Origin: Ehretia macrophylla
Lineage: Eukaryota > Streptophyta > Magnoliopsida > Boraginales > Ehretiaceae
Reading direction: 5' to 3'
NCBI GenBank assembly: GCA_037974665.1
Contig: CM075767.1
Location: 6,287,501-6,351,500 of the forward strand
Length of the DNA stretch: 64,000 nt
Every line of letters begins with the position of its first letter. Within the stretch, counting starts at the first letter, position 1. The notes below the pieces were generated by a model. It was not told the origin of the DNA and ran no database searches. It saw nothing but the letters and a program-made list of their open reading frames with translations. The translations under genes were made by a program, and so were the position numbers. This document shows, piece after piece, positions 11,420-23,104 of this stretch.

Positions 11420-12509
11420 ACACCGGGTGATTTCTCTATAAAAAAAAAATCTTTGGGGTAAGCTTCTTGATCCTCTAGATTTTTTGGATAACACCCGTCT
11501 ACATAAATTGCTTAGACATCAAGATGGGTTCCTCTGTTTGGACTCAAGGACATTAATTGTGACATATAGATTCATGAATTTTATGCATATTTGGTGGAAG
11601 GTGAACATGAGGGTGTACATGGGCTAAAAAGTCGGGTAAATGGCGTTAACATATTTGTGAGTGAACGGGACTTGGCTAACTTGCTTGACATTCCAACTAG
11701 TGGTCTAAAAATCTACTCCCCTGCCAACTTACCAAAAGGCCTACACGACAACGTTTCAACGGAGATGTTTACTACTTTGTGGGAAGGCACGGGAAGGTCG
11801 GAAGAGTTCATGCCTAAAAGAGATCACCTCTCTGCTAAAAAACGATTGTTCCTCTATATCTTGAATCAAGTCATCATGCCTCTGCATTGTAAAAGACGGG
11901 TCTATTCCATTCTTCACGGGCTATGTGATGTATCTCATGTACAAGAAGGTAAAAATCAGCCTCCCACACATTATGCTTAGTCATATATTGGCCTTCAAAA
12001 AAAAGTCCCTACCCTATGGGATGATCTTGTGTCATCTTTTTCGTCTAAGAGATGTTGCTCGTGTTGGTCAGTTTGAACCTTTGAATGTTTCTACCTATCT
12101 CTTTGACAAATATTTCCTTGATAGACAATACATGGCTCGTGTCAATAACAACATCATCTACATTAAGCAACGTCAATTTCGTAAAAGTCAATCTGAAATG
12201 GTAGATGATCTAGAGAATTATGACCTTCGGGAGGAGGGAGATGAAAGTGAAGCCGCAAGCGATAGTGATGAAGGTGATAATGAAGGAGAAGATGTTGATA
12301 TTAGGACTTCACGTGTTGATGTTGGAGGTGTAAGCTCTTCTACAAGGAGAAGATCTCGCCAAGCCACTCTTGAAAAAGTCAATACCAAGGTTGACAATTT
12401 GACTTCGCGTGTTAATCAGCTATCTTTGACTGTTGGAGAAGTAAACACCGAGATAAAGGGTATAAAGACTATGCTTGAAAAGCTCTATGAGAAGTTTATC
12501 AAAGACTAA
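11420..12509 (+). pseudogene. SIRE/Maximus env-like ORF, main part
   Basis: After the solo LTR the frame continues TPGDFSIKKKSLG, then is broken until 11591-11980 (EGVHGLKSRVNGVNIFVSER, DLANLLDIP) and 11925-12509. The first part resembles the putative plant transposon protein domain found in such third ORFs. The end is an acidic stretch (EEGDESEAASDSDEGDNEGE) and a likely coiled coil (VDNLTSRVNQLSLTVGEVNT). A frameshift lies near 11930-11980, and stops are present before 11590. No membrane segment or signal peptide is evident, so the label env-like is historical. Inactive. Confidence 0.75.
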
Positions 12510-13028
12510 GGAGGATGCTTTTGAGATGCCTAGGATGATTCCTTTTTTCCTATTTCCCAGTTGTTTGCACTTTTCCTTTCCAAACCAACTTTTCATCACT
12601 TTAATTGTTTCAGTTTTTCAACTTTCTATGTTTCTTCCAATCTACTTCCATGATTTTGGTATTTTGGATTCAATTGCTATGTCTTGCTTTATTATGTGTG
12701 CTTATGCCAAATAGAGGGGGATGAAATATAGAAGAACTTGCTTTACATTGTTTTGCTAATGACAAAAAAAGGGAGCAAAATGTAGAATATAAAATAAACC
12801 TTAGAACAAACTCATATGTTAAAGGGGAGTAACAACTCAACCTTAGCTAGGAAATGCACAAGTTGAGGGGGAGAGTTTTTGCAAACTTAAAATGCACTAA
12901 ATGCTAAATGTTCTCTAAAACTTATTCATGCTTATGTTTTCATTATTTGAGATAAGCTTTGCAAACTCATTTATGCTTACATTGTCATTATTTGAGATAA
13001 GTTTTTTCATCATAAAAAAGGGAGAGAT
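12510..13028 (+). other. copia 3' noncoding region and polypurine tract
   Basis: No gene. AT-rich stretch with several purine-rich runs (GGAGCAAAA, GAGGGGGAGAG). The last one, AAAAAAGGGAGAGA at about 13014-13027, directly precedes the LTR and is the likely primer for plus-strand DNA synthesis. Confidence 0.7.
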
Positions 13029-14234
13029 TGTTAGCCTAAAGGGCTTCTAAATCTTGGTTTTGATGATAACAAACAATAAATGTGCTTAGTGAGTTTGTTT
13101 AAGTGTGCATAAGTAAAGATGAATCAAGATTCACTCCGATTCCAAGTTCATCAAGCTGAAGAAGGAAGAAGAACATCCATCAACTCAAGGAAAAGATTCG
13201 AAGAATGAAAATAGAGTTATAAGGATGGAGACGGACGCCATAAGGGGTAACGGTTGGGACTTGACTGGGGTTTAGGTCTTGCAAATGGTATATGCTCAAT
13301 AATGATTCTCAAATATCGTTTTTAAAATATTTGAAAAAGGTTTTACAAAAGACACTCAAAAGAAATGCTTTCAAATAAACCCAAACCTTTGCAGTTTTGA
13401 GCCCATTGAACGACCTCAGGGCAACTGGTCGACCGGTGGCCAAAGGGTCGTCTGCTTGAGACTTGTCCACCGGATGAGGGTCTCTCGACCGGTCGACCGG
13501 TGGAGCAGCGGTCGACCGGTCAGGCCAAAATACTAGTTTAAAATATAGCCGTTTTGTGAACGTTGGACAATATTAATTACACATTTTTAGCCTCTATTAA
13601 ACTCTCTCAACTGAAAACTTTCAAAGTATTGGTTTAAAGCAATTACTCTTGAGTTCTTTCATTAATTTCATCTTTGAATCATCATTGAGCTATACTTGAG
13701 CAAGAATTTGTGAATAATATTGAGAGAAACATTCATTGTATTCATCTACTCTAAAAGAGGGCTTTTATTGTGAATCTCAAACACTTATCAAAAGAGAGAG
13801 TTAAACACTTTGAAATGAAGGATTTCCATGTCAAAGGTGTTGGGGGTTAAAGCTTTGTATTGAGAAGAATTTTTCTATTATAAAAGCTTGAACTACCATT
13901 GTAGTTGGTTTGTGCACTTACCAACATTTGAAGAGCCACCATAGTGAAGATTGTTTAAATCCTAAGCCAGGAGCTTAGGTCGTGGACTTAAGCGGGGGTC
14001 GAACCACGCTAAAATCGCAATTTATAATCTTTCTCTCTCAACTCTCTCTTTGCATTATTTTCTGCTCCCCAAGTGTTTGATAAATTGCCTAATTGACATT
14101 TTATATTGCTAGAGTACATATCTATTTAGGATTGTTTTTTATTAATCATTGCTAGTATATTGCCTAATCGAAAAAGTAGTATTATTGCCTATATAACCTA
14201 ATTCACTTCCCCTCTTAGGTTTAATTAAGGGACA
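13029..14234 (+). repeat. 3' LTR of the SIRE/Maximus-type element
   Basis: Starts TGTTAGCCTAAAGGGC right after the polypurine tract, followed by GGTTTTGATGATAACAAAC, a phrase typical of this lineage's LTRs. It ends near CCCCTCTTAGGTTTAATTAAGGGACA at 14234. A GC-rich block at 13420-13525 contains three GGTCGACCGG sites, one inside the 14-bp perfect palindrome ACCGGTCGACCGGT (13488-13501). The partner 5' LTR is not in the window. The right boundary is judged from the CA end and the start of other sequence, so it may be off by a few bases. Confidence 0.75.
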
Positions 14235-14960
14235 ATATGATCCAATGCATACTTTCGCTGGGATAAAAATATACCATGCCGATTTTGAGCCATTTCAATA
14301 CCAAGAAACTATCGTAGTATGCCCAAAAACTTAATGTCAAAAGTCGTCTGAAGGTCACATTTCACTTGAACTATTCATGTAGTGTCATCTCTGTAATGAT
14401 AATATTATCCACATATATTGAGATAATAATGCACTTACCCTGAGGATGGTGACGAATGAAGCATGTATGATCTGAATGACATCGAGTGAACCCCATAGTA
14501 AGGACCACATCATTAAAATGACTTAACCAAGCTCGAGTGGACATACTTTCCCTGGATACTTCCCTTGAGCCTAAAAACCTGGTGGAAGATCCATGTAGAT
14601 AGTCTCAGACAGGTCATCATTGGGTAAGGCATTCTTGACATCCTATTGGTGAAGAGGCCAAGAATGAGAAGTGACCAAAGAAACAAGAAGTCGGACGGTA
14701 GTTAATTTGGCAACATGGGCAAATGTGGCACTGAAATCTTTACCTGGCACCTGAGTGAACCCTTTAGTCATAAGACGGACCTTATACTGATCGATGGTAT
14801 CGTTTGCAAGGTACTTCACACTAAATACCCATTTATACTCAACTGTTCGTTCATCAATCGAAAGATCGACCAATTTCCACGTCTGATTCTGCTATAGGAC
14901 ATCCATTTCTATTTTCATAGCAGCCACCCATAAAGGATTTTGGAGAGCCTTATGAACGAT
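14235..14960 (-). pseudogene. copia reverse transcriptase fragment
   Basis: The minus strand reads YKWVFSVKYLANDTIDQYKV, LMTKGFTQVPGKDFSATFAH and TTVRLLVSLVTSHSW at 14643-14873, the N-terminal part of copia RT. Further on, with frameshifts, it reads FLGIEMAQ and IFLSQRKYALD at 14240-14330. The stretch between is decayed and the catalytic YVDD is not clean. The end of RT and all of RNase H are missing at 14235. Confidence 0.8.
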
Positions 14961-15840
14961 GTGAGAAATAGAAACTGAATCAACCTAGCCAAGGAAAGAT
15001 TTATACTGATCAAAGAGACCTTGAAAAGACAAAAATTTAGAAATATGATGATTAGTACTAGAAAATAGGGAACAGGAAGGGGCGCCGTTTACGAATGGGG
15101 TAACGAGGGTAGACAGGTTCAGGGACCAAGGAAAAAGTAGGTTTACCTGAATCTGAAGAAGAATCTTGCAAAGGAGCTGAAGCACGAGGATGCTGAGAGT
15201 AGACCTATAATGGGGCTAAAGATGAAATAGATGGCAGAGAGTCATTGGTGCTAGGTAGTGGTACCGTGGTAGGTGGAGAAATGTCAAGTAGAAGAATAGG
15301 GTGAAGGAGCAATGGCGGATCCGAAGTAGATAACTCTCTCAAGAGTTTGTACTAAGGATGGAGAAGGAGTAGAGAAGAACGGGTTAGTCTTGAGGAAAGT
15401 GACATCCATAGAGTGATGAGTTACATGATCATAATACCTACATCCTTTAGATATGGAAGAAAGGATGTACACCGAAAGACTCGTGGTTTTAATATGGGTA
15501 GGGCTGCGGTTTTAAACAAAGCATATACACCGAAAGACTCGTGGGAGAATATGGAAGAGAGTAGTATTTGGTAGTAGAATGTGCATGGGTGTTTGACCTT
15601 GAAGGACACAACTAGGTGTACGATTTATGATGTATGTAGTAATAAGGACAACCATGTGCCAAAAATATTTTGGGACATTCATACCACGTAAAAGACACCG
15701 AATCATAGACATAATGTAGCGATTCTTTTGTTCTACTACACTATTCTGTTCAGGTGTATAAGGGCAAGTAAGTTGCTGAAGAATGCCTCTCTTATTAAGT
15801 TCGGCTCGAAAATCATTGGTTAAGTATTCTTTGCCACTAT
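14961..15840 (-). pseudogene. copia integrase C-terminal part and linker
   Basis: Minus-strand frames at 15512-15712 and neighbours read MSMIRCLLRGMNVPKYFWHM and TTYIINRTPSCVLQGQTPMH, the conserved end of the copia integrase core. Upstream, near 15720-15830, LNKRGILQQ and YTPEQN are visible. 14985-15500 is a poorly conserved linker with frameshifts. The frame is interrupted at 15841 by a solo LTR and continues at 17664. Confidence 0.8.
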
Positions 15841-17658
15841 TGTAACACCCCTATCCCTCTCGAGACCGGGAGTTCTATCGATCAATCTAATCATAACCCA
15901 AACCAAACCTGGGCATAATTTTCAGGGAAAACAGACAGAGTCTCCCCTGTTTCTAGGCAAAATGTAAAACCTGTAATAGCATATAAATGGACCAACACCG
16001 TGTCCAACCATACAAAACTTCCTCAAGGCCATCCGCCTTGGTTCTCAACAATTTAAACTCACCAAGTATACATACATTTCCAATTTAAAAGCTAACATAT
16101 CTCTTTTCATTTTTGACAAGTACATTCAAACTAGACAATAAAACCACACTAAGCTACTGTATAAAATAAACTATCATGCCATTCTAACTCTTTTCCTCTA
16201 GACATTACAAACATGCTGTGAAGTTAAGCTATGCTAACTGATTACATAAACTAGCTTATCAATTCACCTCAACTACTTAGCTAAATTTAAATTACATTTC
16301 TCTTAACAATAAATACATACAACATATGAAAGCATATATCTTTACAACTTCAACACTCAAGCCACATAGGCACGCAAGACAACTCTTCAGGCACGAACTT
16401 TCACGAAATCACGAACTTTCAAATGCTACTACTTTCAACCGAGCCACGAGCTTTGGAAATCGACTTCACCAATCCTCCTAGGTCACCATAAGGCACGTCT
16501 AAAGACCCCGAAACCCTACTTTGCCCTAGAATTCACACAAAGTCCCGATTTCGCCCTTTGCTCATTTGAACTACAACTATACCAACCAAACACCCAACCA
16601 ACGCCATAATCGCACCAAAAGTGCTTCCATGGCCGCCCGAAACAATGCCAACACACAAAACGAGATAACGCCAAACTCGACCTAAACGACCCCGACTTGC
16701 ACTAAGCCGTTTTTCTTCATTTTTTCATTACACATTCCAAGTAAACCACACAGTTAGGCATTCTAGCATATCTAGCATATCTAGCATCTTCCTACATCAA
16801 CAGAAAGCATAACAGTGCAACTTTATCGAAACGAGGTTTTCTATTCATAGTTTACTATTTATTACACAATTTATATTTCAAATTCGATATTCAACCGCAG
16901 AAAATGTTAAAAAACTATAAATACATGTTCTACAATTAACAAGGAACATTCTTTAAGTATTAAAACGATTAAACTAACGATCTACACATAAAATCTAAAA
17001 ATCAAAGTTTAGATACAAATATTTCAAATGCGCAAATAATGATGAAACCCTCACCTTAGACGCTCCTAGACGCTAGGGAAACCACGCTGGATGCCTCGGA
17101 AACCACCCCGCACAAGCTCACGCGATGAAATGAAGATTTGAAGTTGAAATGTTTTTTTTTCTTTTTCCTCCATGGTTTCAGCCATGGCTCTTTATTTTTC
17201 TGGTTTTTGCTCTTTTGTTTCGTATTTCATACTTAAATAAAAGATGACAAATGGTCAAAGCTTCGGTCAACCCGCTAAACCAAAACAGCTATGCGCGACC
17301 TTACGAAAACGGCCATAACTTCTTCTAGAAAACTCCAATTCACGAACGGTTTGAAGCCTCAGAAACTAGACTCATAGAGCTTTCCAACCATATATAATTT
17401 GCTACCTAAATCTTCCCCAATTGGTTCAGATTTAATTCCAAAGTTGACCCAAAATTTGACTAACTTAACATTGCATTTTGTTATTTTTACTCCCAAGTCT
17501 TCCCTTTATTAAACATTTCAAAAATTCTCACCTTGTCCTAGTTGGTCAATGTAGATGAAAAGTCAACTAGTTTGGTCAAAGAAGGTGAAAGGTCAATAAA
17601 ATACAATTTAAATGAACTTTAAATGCTATTGAATACATGCCAGGTTCGGGGTATCACA
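15841..17658 (-). mobile_element. Solo LTR, 1818 bp, gypsy-like
   Basis: Begins TGTAACACCCCTATCC and ends GGGGTATCACA, with a perfect 5-bp duplication ACTAT on both sides (15836-15840, 17659-17663). It lies within the integrase of the copia element, whose frame resumes exactly after it. Termini resemble the other gypsy LTRs, implying minus orientation, but the body differs from them, so this is a separate family. No gene or clear copy of the short LTR frame was recognised. Confidence 0.9.
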
Positions 17659-17724
17659 ACTATCAGACGTGATACTATGAACAACAGTGTGAAATTGGGT
17701 TTTCACCATTTGGAGGAAGTGAGT
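17659..17724 (-). pseudogene. copia integrase slice between two insertions
   Basis: About 60 bp of integrase survive between the solo LTR and the two-LTR gypsy element, reading KTQFHTVVHSIRSD on the minus strand, the segment holding the second catalytic Asp of the DDE core. Its position between two independent target duplications shows that both insertions hit the same short exon-sized target. Confidence 0.85.
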
Positions 17725-20339
17725 TGTAAAACCCTAGTTTTTATGTTTACCTCGATTTGCGTGATTTGACCTGTTTATGTGTTATATGTGTTAGAATGTG
17801 CTAAATATGTGATTTATATTCCTAATACATGCTATGTGTGCATTCATGAAATTTTCATCAAAATCGGCATCAAAAATTTTATCGACGATTTTTGTGAATA
17901 GTGTTTTGAACACTTGTCCGCTAAAATTTTTACAGGGGTGTTTTAAACGTCTTAAAACCTAGTCCTCTATTATTAATAGACCCATGTTTGATAAAAAAAA
18001 TGATTCTGAAATGGAATTGTAATTTAAATAGACTTTTCGGGCGAAAATTAGCATTTTTGAGCCAAATAGTGATTTCTTCTAAACCCGATTCTTGCGTTAA
18101 CTTTTGTTGACCTAGTATATATTAAAATAAATGTATTTATATGTGGTACTAAATGATTTTAGATTAATTGTGCATTCAAAAGACATTTAAAAATAAATAA
18201 TATGACTTTTCACCTTTTTTTGCAGAATCGCGTTTTTAGCCGAGTCGGGTGAAAGTCTTTGCATGAGAAAACTCTTGTCACCTAAAAATAAACTACTTAA
18301 AATATTCTAAGTGTTAAATTAATGTTTTGAGCAAGAAATAGTCTAAAATGGAATTAAAAGACAAGAAAACACTAAAAATAACCTAGTGTCAACATTGACT
18401 TTCTTTTATTTGTTTGACCTTTGCTTAATATATCATCAACACACATTAAAAACAAAGCAAAACACCTCCATAAACACACACAAAACCGTGGTTCTTTGTA
18501 GAAAAAAGATGAAGGCATTTTCAAGGCTTTTCAAAGCATTTTTCACATAGATTTTGCAATTCAAGTCGAAATCACTTCATTCAAAGCTTGATTTCACTTG
18601 TTGGGCATCCATTCTACACATTTCTTTCATCAAAACACATCAAAGGTGAGAGAAAAATTCTAGATCTCAAAAGTCATATTTTATATTTTTGCTTATAATT
18701 GCATTTTGAACCATTAGAATGTTAATTTGAAGTTATATTATTGCTCGGTGCATGCTAGGGATCGTTTATATGTACTCTTGTGAGATTTGAATCGTTGTAG
18801 CATAAATTTTTAATTTCGGGTATTTAAAGTTGATAGATTGGCCATTTGATGAAAATCTTGAGTTGTTGTGGTTGAAATCAATTGCCGTAGATTTTTAAAA
18901 GTTTGTTAATTACGTGGTAGCGCCGTTATAATGCCGAATTTTTGATTGCGATGTTTGTGTTAAAATTCAAAAATTTCAGCCTAGGTGCATTGAGGTTTTA
19001 GGGTTGTTGGGCTTGATTTTGATATGTCTTGGTTGGTTTTCGAGAGGGCTAATGTAGTTGATTGAATGGGTGAGTGCTAGAAACTGATTTGGAATTGTTT
19101 GAATTAGTAGAATGTAAGATATGATTGTTTGGAGTTTAGGTTGTCTTTCTTTAAATTGTTGAATTGAGACTTTAGTTGATTGGGTGGTATTTGAGTGATT
19201 GAATTGTGAGTCGTAAATGGTTAGACTAGGGTTAGATTACATGTTTAATGCATGTTAAGTTGGATGTCCTACTTTGTCATCTAACTTAGTTGTTTGTTGT
19301 TTAATTGATTTCTTGATGTTATATTGATGGCAATTGATGATAATTGATGATTATTGATAATTATTGATTGATGATTGATGAACCGGGAGATAGGAAATTC
19401 TGCTAGATTGTCCTCCTGTGAATGATGTTTATTATTATTGCTGAGTCTTGGTATGTGTATGCCACATCTCGGGCAGCATCGGGCTGTCGGGTTGATAACA
19501 GCATAACTACCAGAGACTACCCCCAGCTCGCATGACGGAGATGTCATGGAAGGAGGGGCTAGTGAGGTACCTCGGGTACGTGAGTAATGGGGAGTTACAA
19601 GAAAAATGGTTGAGATCATGATGGCGTTTGGAGCTACATCAAATAGAGTATCCTTTATTGATTGGTCATTATAGTTATGTGTTTATATTGTTATTGATGT
19701 TTTATTGCGTGTTTACTGCTCAAAGGATCATATCCAAGGAGTATAGTAAATATTGTTAGAGATCTATCAGATCCTCACTGAGCTTGTTTTATATAAGCTC
19801 ACTCTCTATTATTGTATGCATATAGGTGTTATTGAGCAAGATTACGGGTACGTGCCTCCAGAAGGGGATAATGTGCCGTGTATAGACGAGTCCTATGTGC
19901 CAGAGTCTTGTCCTTGATGCTTGAGATGTTGTATACTCTATTATCTTGTATATTAAACTAGTTGTCTTTTATTTACTTTGTAGTTTATGATGTATAAGTT
20001 GTAGTAAAGATAATGAACTAAATGATGCTAACTTAGTAGTCTTTCTTTTGTTATGATCTAAGTTGCTATGTTGGTTTATAATCTATTTTGATATGTATGT
20101 TAAAGTTAAGGTTATGTTGGAACGGAGGCATATAACTAAGAATGATTATTGTATAATATGGTTATGTTGTATGTCGTTAATGGTATTGAGGAATTGATTG
20201 TTGTTTGGTTGAGGAGTTTGATTGTATGATGTTCTGAGAGGTTAGTTTAGAGCCTTGGTGTCCTAATTACTGTCGTTATACTACCGAAATTTCATTGCGT
20301 CTTGACTGATTGTAGGTGGGGTCGAGTTAGGGCGTGACA
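17725..20339 (+). repeat. 5' LTR of the coding-free gypsy element
   Basis: Starts TGTAAAACCC and ends TTAGGGCGTGACA; 2615 bp. Contains CCTCGATTTGCGTG units at the left, a GC-rich island near 19450-19600, the hairpin TGAGCTT/AAGCTCA at 19779-19801 with TTATATAA in its loop, and a short frame ending at 19915-19917. TATATAA could serve as the promoter TATA box. Confidence 0.9.
19779..19801 (+). promoter_or_regulatory. LTR hairpin and TATA-like loop
   Basis: TGAGCTT (19779-19785) pairs with AAGCTCA (19795-19801) around a 9-base loop, overlapping TTATATAA. Repeated in the partner LTR at 25156-25178. Confidence 0.75.
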
Positions 20340-20345
20340 TTTAAG

Positions 20346-20357
20346 TGGTATCAGAGC
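20346..20357 (+). other. Primer-binding site (initiator tRNA-Met)
   Basis: TGGTATCAGAGC lies six bases inside the 5' LTR end and is complementary to the 3' end of plant initiator tRNA-Met, the usual minus-strand primer of Tekay-type elements. Confidence 0.9.
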
Positions 20358-20429
20358 GCATGTTAGCTGTCAGCCGGGGTATCCTCGGAATGTGGGTAGT
20401 GGTCTAAGCATGCAAGTATGTATTAAGTG

Positions 20430-20900
20430 AAAGAAAAGTGAAACATATGTTAATAAGTTTATGTGATTAATTTACTTATGTGTCTAACTTTGTAAGTGAT
20501 CAATATTCTTTATGTGTTAAGTGAACTAATATGGTCAATATGTTTTATGTGATAATGTGTTTTACATACTCAATGTGTTGTAGTTAATAAGCATTTTGTG
20601 ATTAATGTGTATTATGTGATAAATGTGTTTTATGTGATTGAAGTGTTTGTGTGAAGTTAGTTGTTTACGTGGTTTTAATTGTTTATAACTAGCTTATGTG
20701 AAACAACGTGCTTTAGGTGCTCAATGTACTTTAAGTAACCAATGTCAGTTACATGATCAACTTGTCTTATGTGAAGTTTGTTGCTTATGTGACTTTAATT
20801 GTTTATAACTTACCTCTGTGATATGACCTGTTTATGTGATGTTGGCTTCTTATATGCTGAATTGTGTGTTATGTGATAATGTTGTAATATATGATAATCA
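20430..20900 (+). repeat. TATGTGA-rich leader array
   Basis: Downstream of the primer site, degenerate units of the form TTTATGTGATTAATGTG are repeated more than ten times with changing spacing. The autonomous element has the same unit inverted in the plus-strand text at about 42800-42960, between its primer site and gag, but with fewer copies. Interpreted as a cis-acting leader shared by helper and dependent elements; function inferred. Confidence 0.65.
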
Positions 20901-23091
20901 TGTAATATGTTGGTACTTGTTTTCATGAGATATAATTGTATATATGATATAACTGTAGGTGATTCTTTTGGGTGAAGTAAGGATGACTGCAAGAGTTTTC
21001 GAAAATAGAGTAAGGCCATGATTTTGAATTATTATTATTCTAGTAGTTTATCAGTGAGATTTTAATTGTTATGTTTATGGATTTTAGTTTCAGTTTAATG
21101 GATCTGTTATTGATGTTCCTTTAACGAGAATGAAGTTGTTCGAGGAAATAGCAATATATCTTGATGATTATAATTACTTTTATTGTCATGTTTAACTTAT
21201 TATTACTTGGAGATGGATCATAAGTTGAGGTTTCCGTGAGGTGATTAGACACTTTTGGAGTCTCAACTCAGACTATACTTTCTTGAGGTTATTTTAGAAT
21301 GAATTTATTTGAGGAATTAGTGATGTATATTTGTGAATGAAATAGATTGTGGTATAATATGTGAATATTTTTACTATTTGGGATTGCTATATTATTAATG
21401 GATATTTTGGAGTTTTGATATCTAAGTCTTGGAGACAATTGGAGTGATTCCTGACTAAAGTTACTTTATTTGAAGATGTAATTGTTGGGAGATAGAATTA
21501 TTTGAGGAAATAAGAATACATTTTGGTGACTGAACATTTACTTGCCTACATCAAGCTTTTGGGTTCTAAGTAGTATGACTTTCTAAATTGTTGATTGGGG
21601 ATTCTCTTGTGTTATAATGGGTTAGTATGAATCTGTATTGTGTTATCAAATTTTGGAGTCTTCATCAGTCAATCTTGTTGGGTACTCGGTGATTTATCTT
21701 GTTTGGTGATTGGTCTGGTACGGAATGTAAAATTTTAGAGTGATCTATCCTGTTTGGTGATTGTTATGACTCCTTAGGTTCTCTAGATCTCCTTAATGTC
21801 TTGTTTTGGAGGAAGATAGATTGTAGGATTTGACTTGTTGGTATTTAAATGTGTAGGTGGGACACCCTTCTTGTGCTTCATAATTCTATCAGTCTTATTA
21901 TTCTCTTTTACTCTATTATCAGTTATTTGAGAGAGAGTTACACTTTTCTAGCATATTAATTGTTTCTTGAAAGTTTTGCTTATTGGATTAATGGATCCTA
22001 TACTCATTTGACATTATTTCTATTCTTAACATTTATGTCACTTATTGGAGTTAAGGTTTGAGACTTCTATATTTCATTTTATATCTCCAGCCATTGATTT
22101 CAATATTTCATTTCATCCTATTACTATTCATTTGAAAGTAATTTTTCCTTTGGTATACCATTTTACTTGTTCGAATTTCACTTGCTTGATGTACTCCCTA
22201 CTTAAGTACATCATTGTCATTCTTGTTGATCCTTGTTAATCCTATTGTTTTATTATTAATCCTGAGCCATTACTTTGCTTGTAATTGCTCATTCAATATA
22301 CTCAGCAATATCCTTTCTTATTTATACTTCATTGGTTATTGCGTGCTGAGTTACTCATTATATTGTTACTCATATTTTCTATTGAATTAATCATCTCTTA
22401 TCTCTTAATTTTATTTCATCTCAAGTACAACTTACTTGTTGGTTCCTTGAACAATCATCGAGAATTGAAATGTTTACCTGTTTAGGCATGTTTGTTCAAC
22501 ATACTCAGCATTGTTTTGTCTCATCATCCTTTGTTCGTACTTATTTAACTGATAGGTGCTTAGACATTTCTTATCTTAGTTATCATGTTTCCTTATTAAA
22601 CTATTAACCTCTTGATTCTCTAACCTGTTTGACATCTTGTTCACTTGATTGTTGGCTCGAATATGATTTTTCATATTCGTATTTCCTTATAAATTTTATA
22701 AGAGCCATATTCTGACAAATGTCACTTTTGAGATATTTCCTTGATCAATAATCATTCATGTTATCGTGAATGAGTTTTTAAACCCTCAGGGTATTCATAG
22801 AGCTCTTTTGTGTAGTTAGGGGATGATTGATAAATAGTGGTGTCATGCTAAGACTTTGGAGTTGCGATTTCTTTCATATGCAATATGATATTAGGTGGGA
22901 GAGAATTATGAATTGAAGATTGCCTTGGAATTATGATCATCAACTTGCAGTCAACAGAGTTTGTTCTTTTGAGGTCTTTAGTTAGGTGTCATCCTAAGAG
23001 ATAAATGGGAACTAAGAGAAGTATTGTTAAGTGTAAGGATTGAGGATTTAATTGTCTGTCAGTTCAAGAATTGTGCGGACGCAATTGTTTT
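20901..23091 (+). other. Noncoding internal region of the coding-free element
   Basis: T-rich on the plus strand, no reading frame above background, and no gag, protease, RT or integrase motif found in any frame. A phrase like TTTGAGGAAATA followed by ATATNTTGRTGA recurs at about 21137, 21307 and 21503, suggesting an old about 170-200-bp repeat. The end (about 23070-23091) is homologous to the 3' end of the autonomous pol region. Confidence 0.65.
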
Positions 23092-23104
23092 AAGGGGGGG
23101 AGAA
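23092..23104 (+). other. Polypurine tract
   Basis: AAGGGGGGGAGAA lies immediately 5' of the 3' LTR, in the position of the plus-strand primer. The autonomous element has AAGAGGGGGAGAA in the same place. Confidence 0.9.

Larger units (their letters stand above)
3110..14234 (+). mobile_element. 5'-truncated SIRE/Maximus-type Ty1/copia element
   Basis: A plus-strand copia element carries, in order: the RT end (3124-3410), RNase H (5853-6654), a spacer, an extra env-like ORF (7147-7236 and 11420-12509), a polypurine tract and a 3' LTR (13029-14234). An additional ORF after pol is characteristic of the SIRE/Maximus lineage. The 5' LTR, gag, protease, integrase and most of RT are missing at the left junction. 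Two solo LTRs of gypsy families are inserted at 3411-5852 and 7237-11414. Right of 14234 sits the RT of another copia element on the opposite strand, so this element probably inserted there, but no left target duplication survives to test this. Confidence 0.8.

Noticed and set aside
11591-12509. env-like ORF as a true viral envelope gene
   Set aside because: No signal peptide, no membrane segment and no furin-like site are visible. The acidic coiled-coil end fits the SIRE/Maximus third ORF of unknown function.
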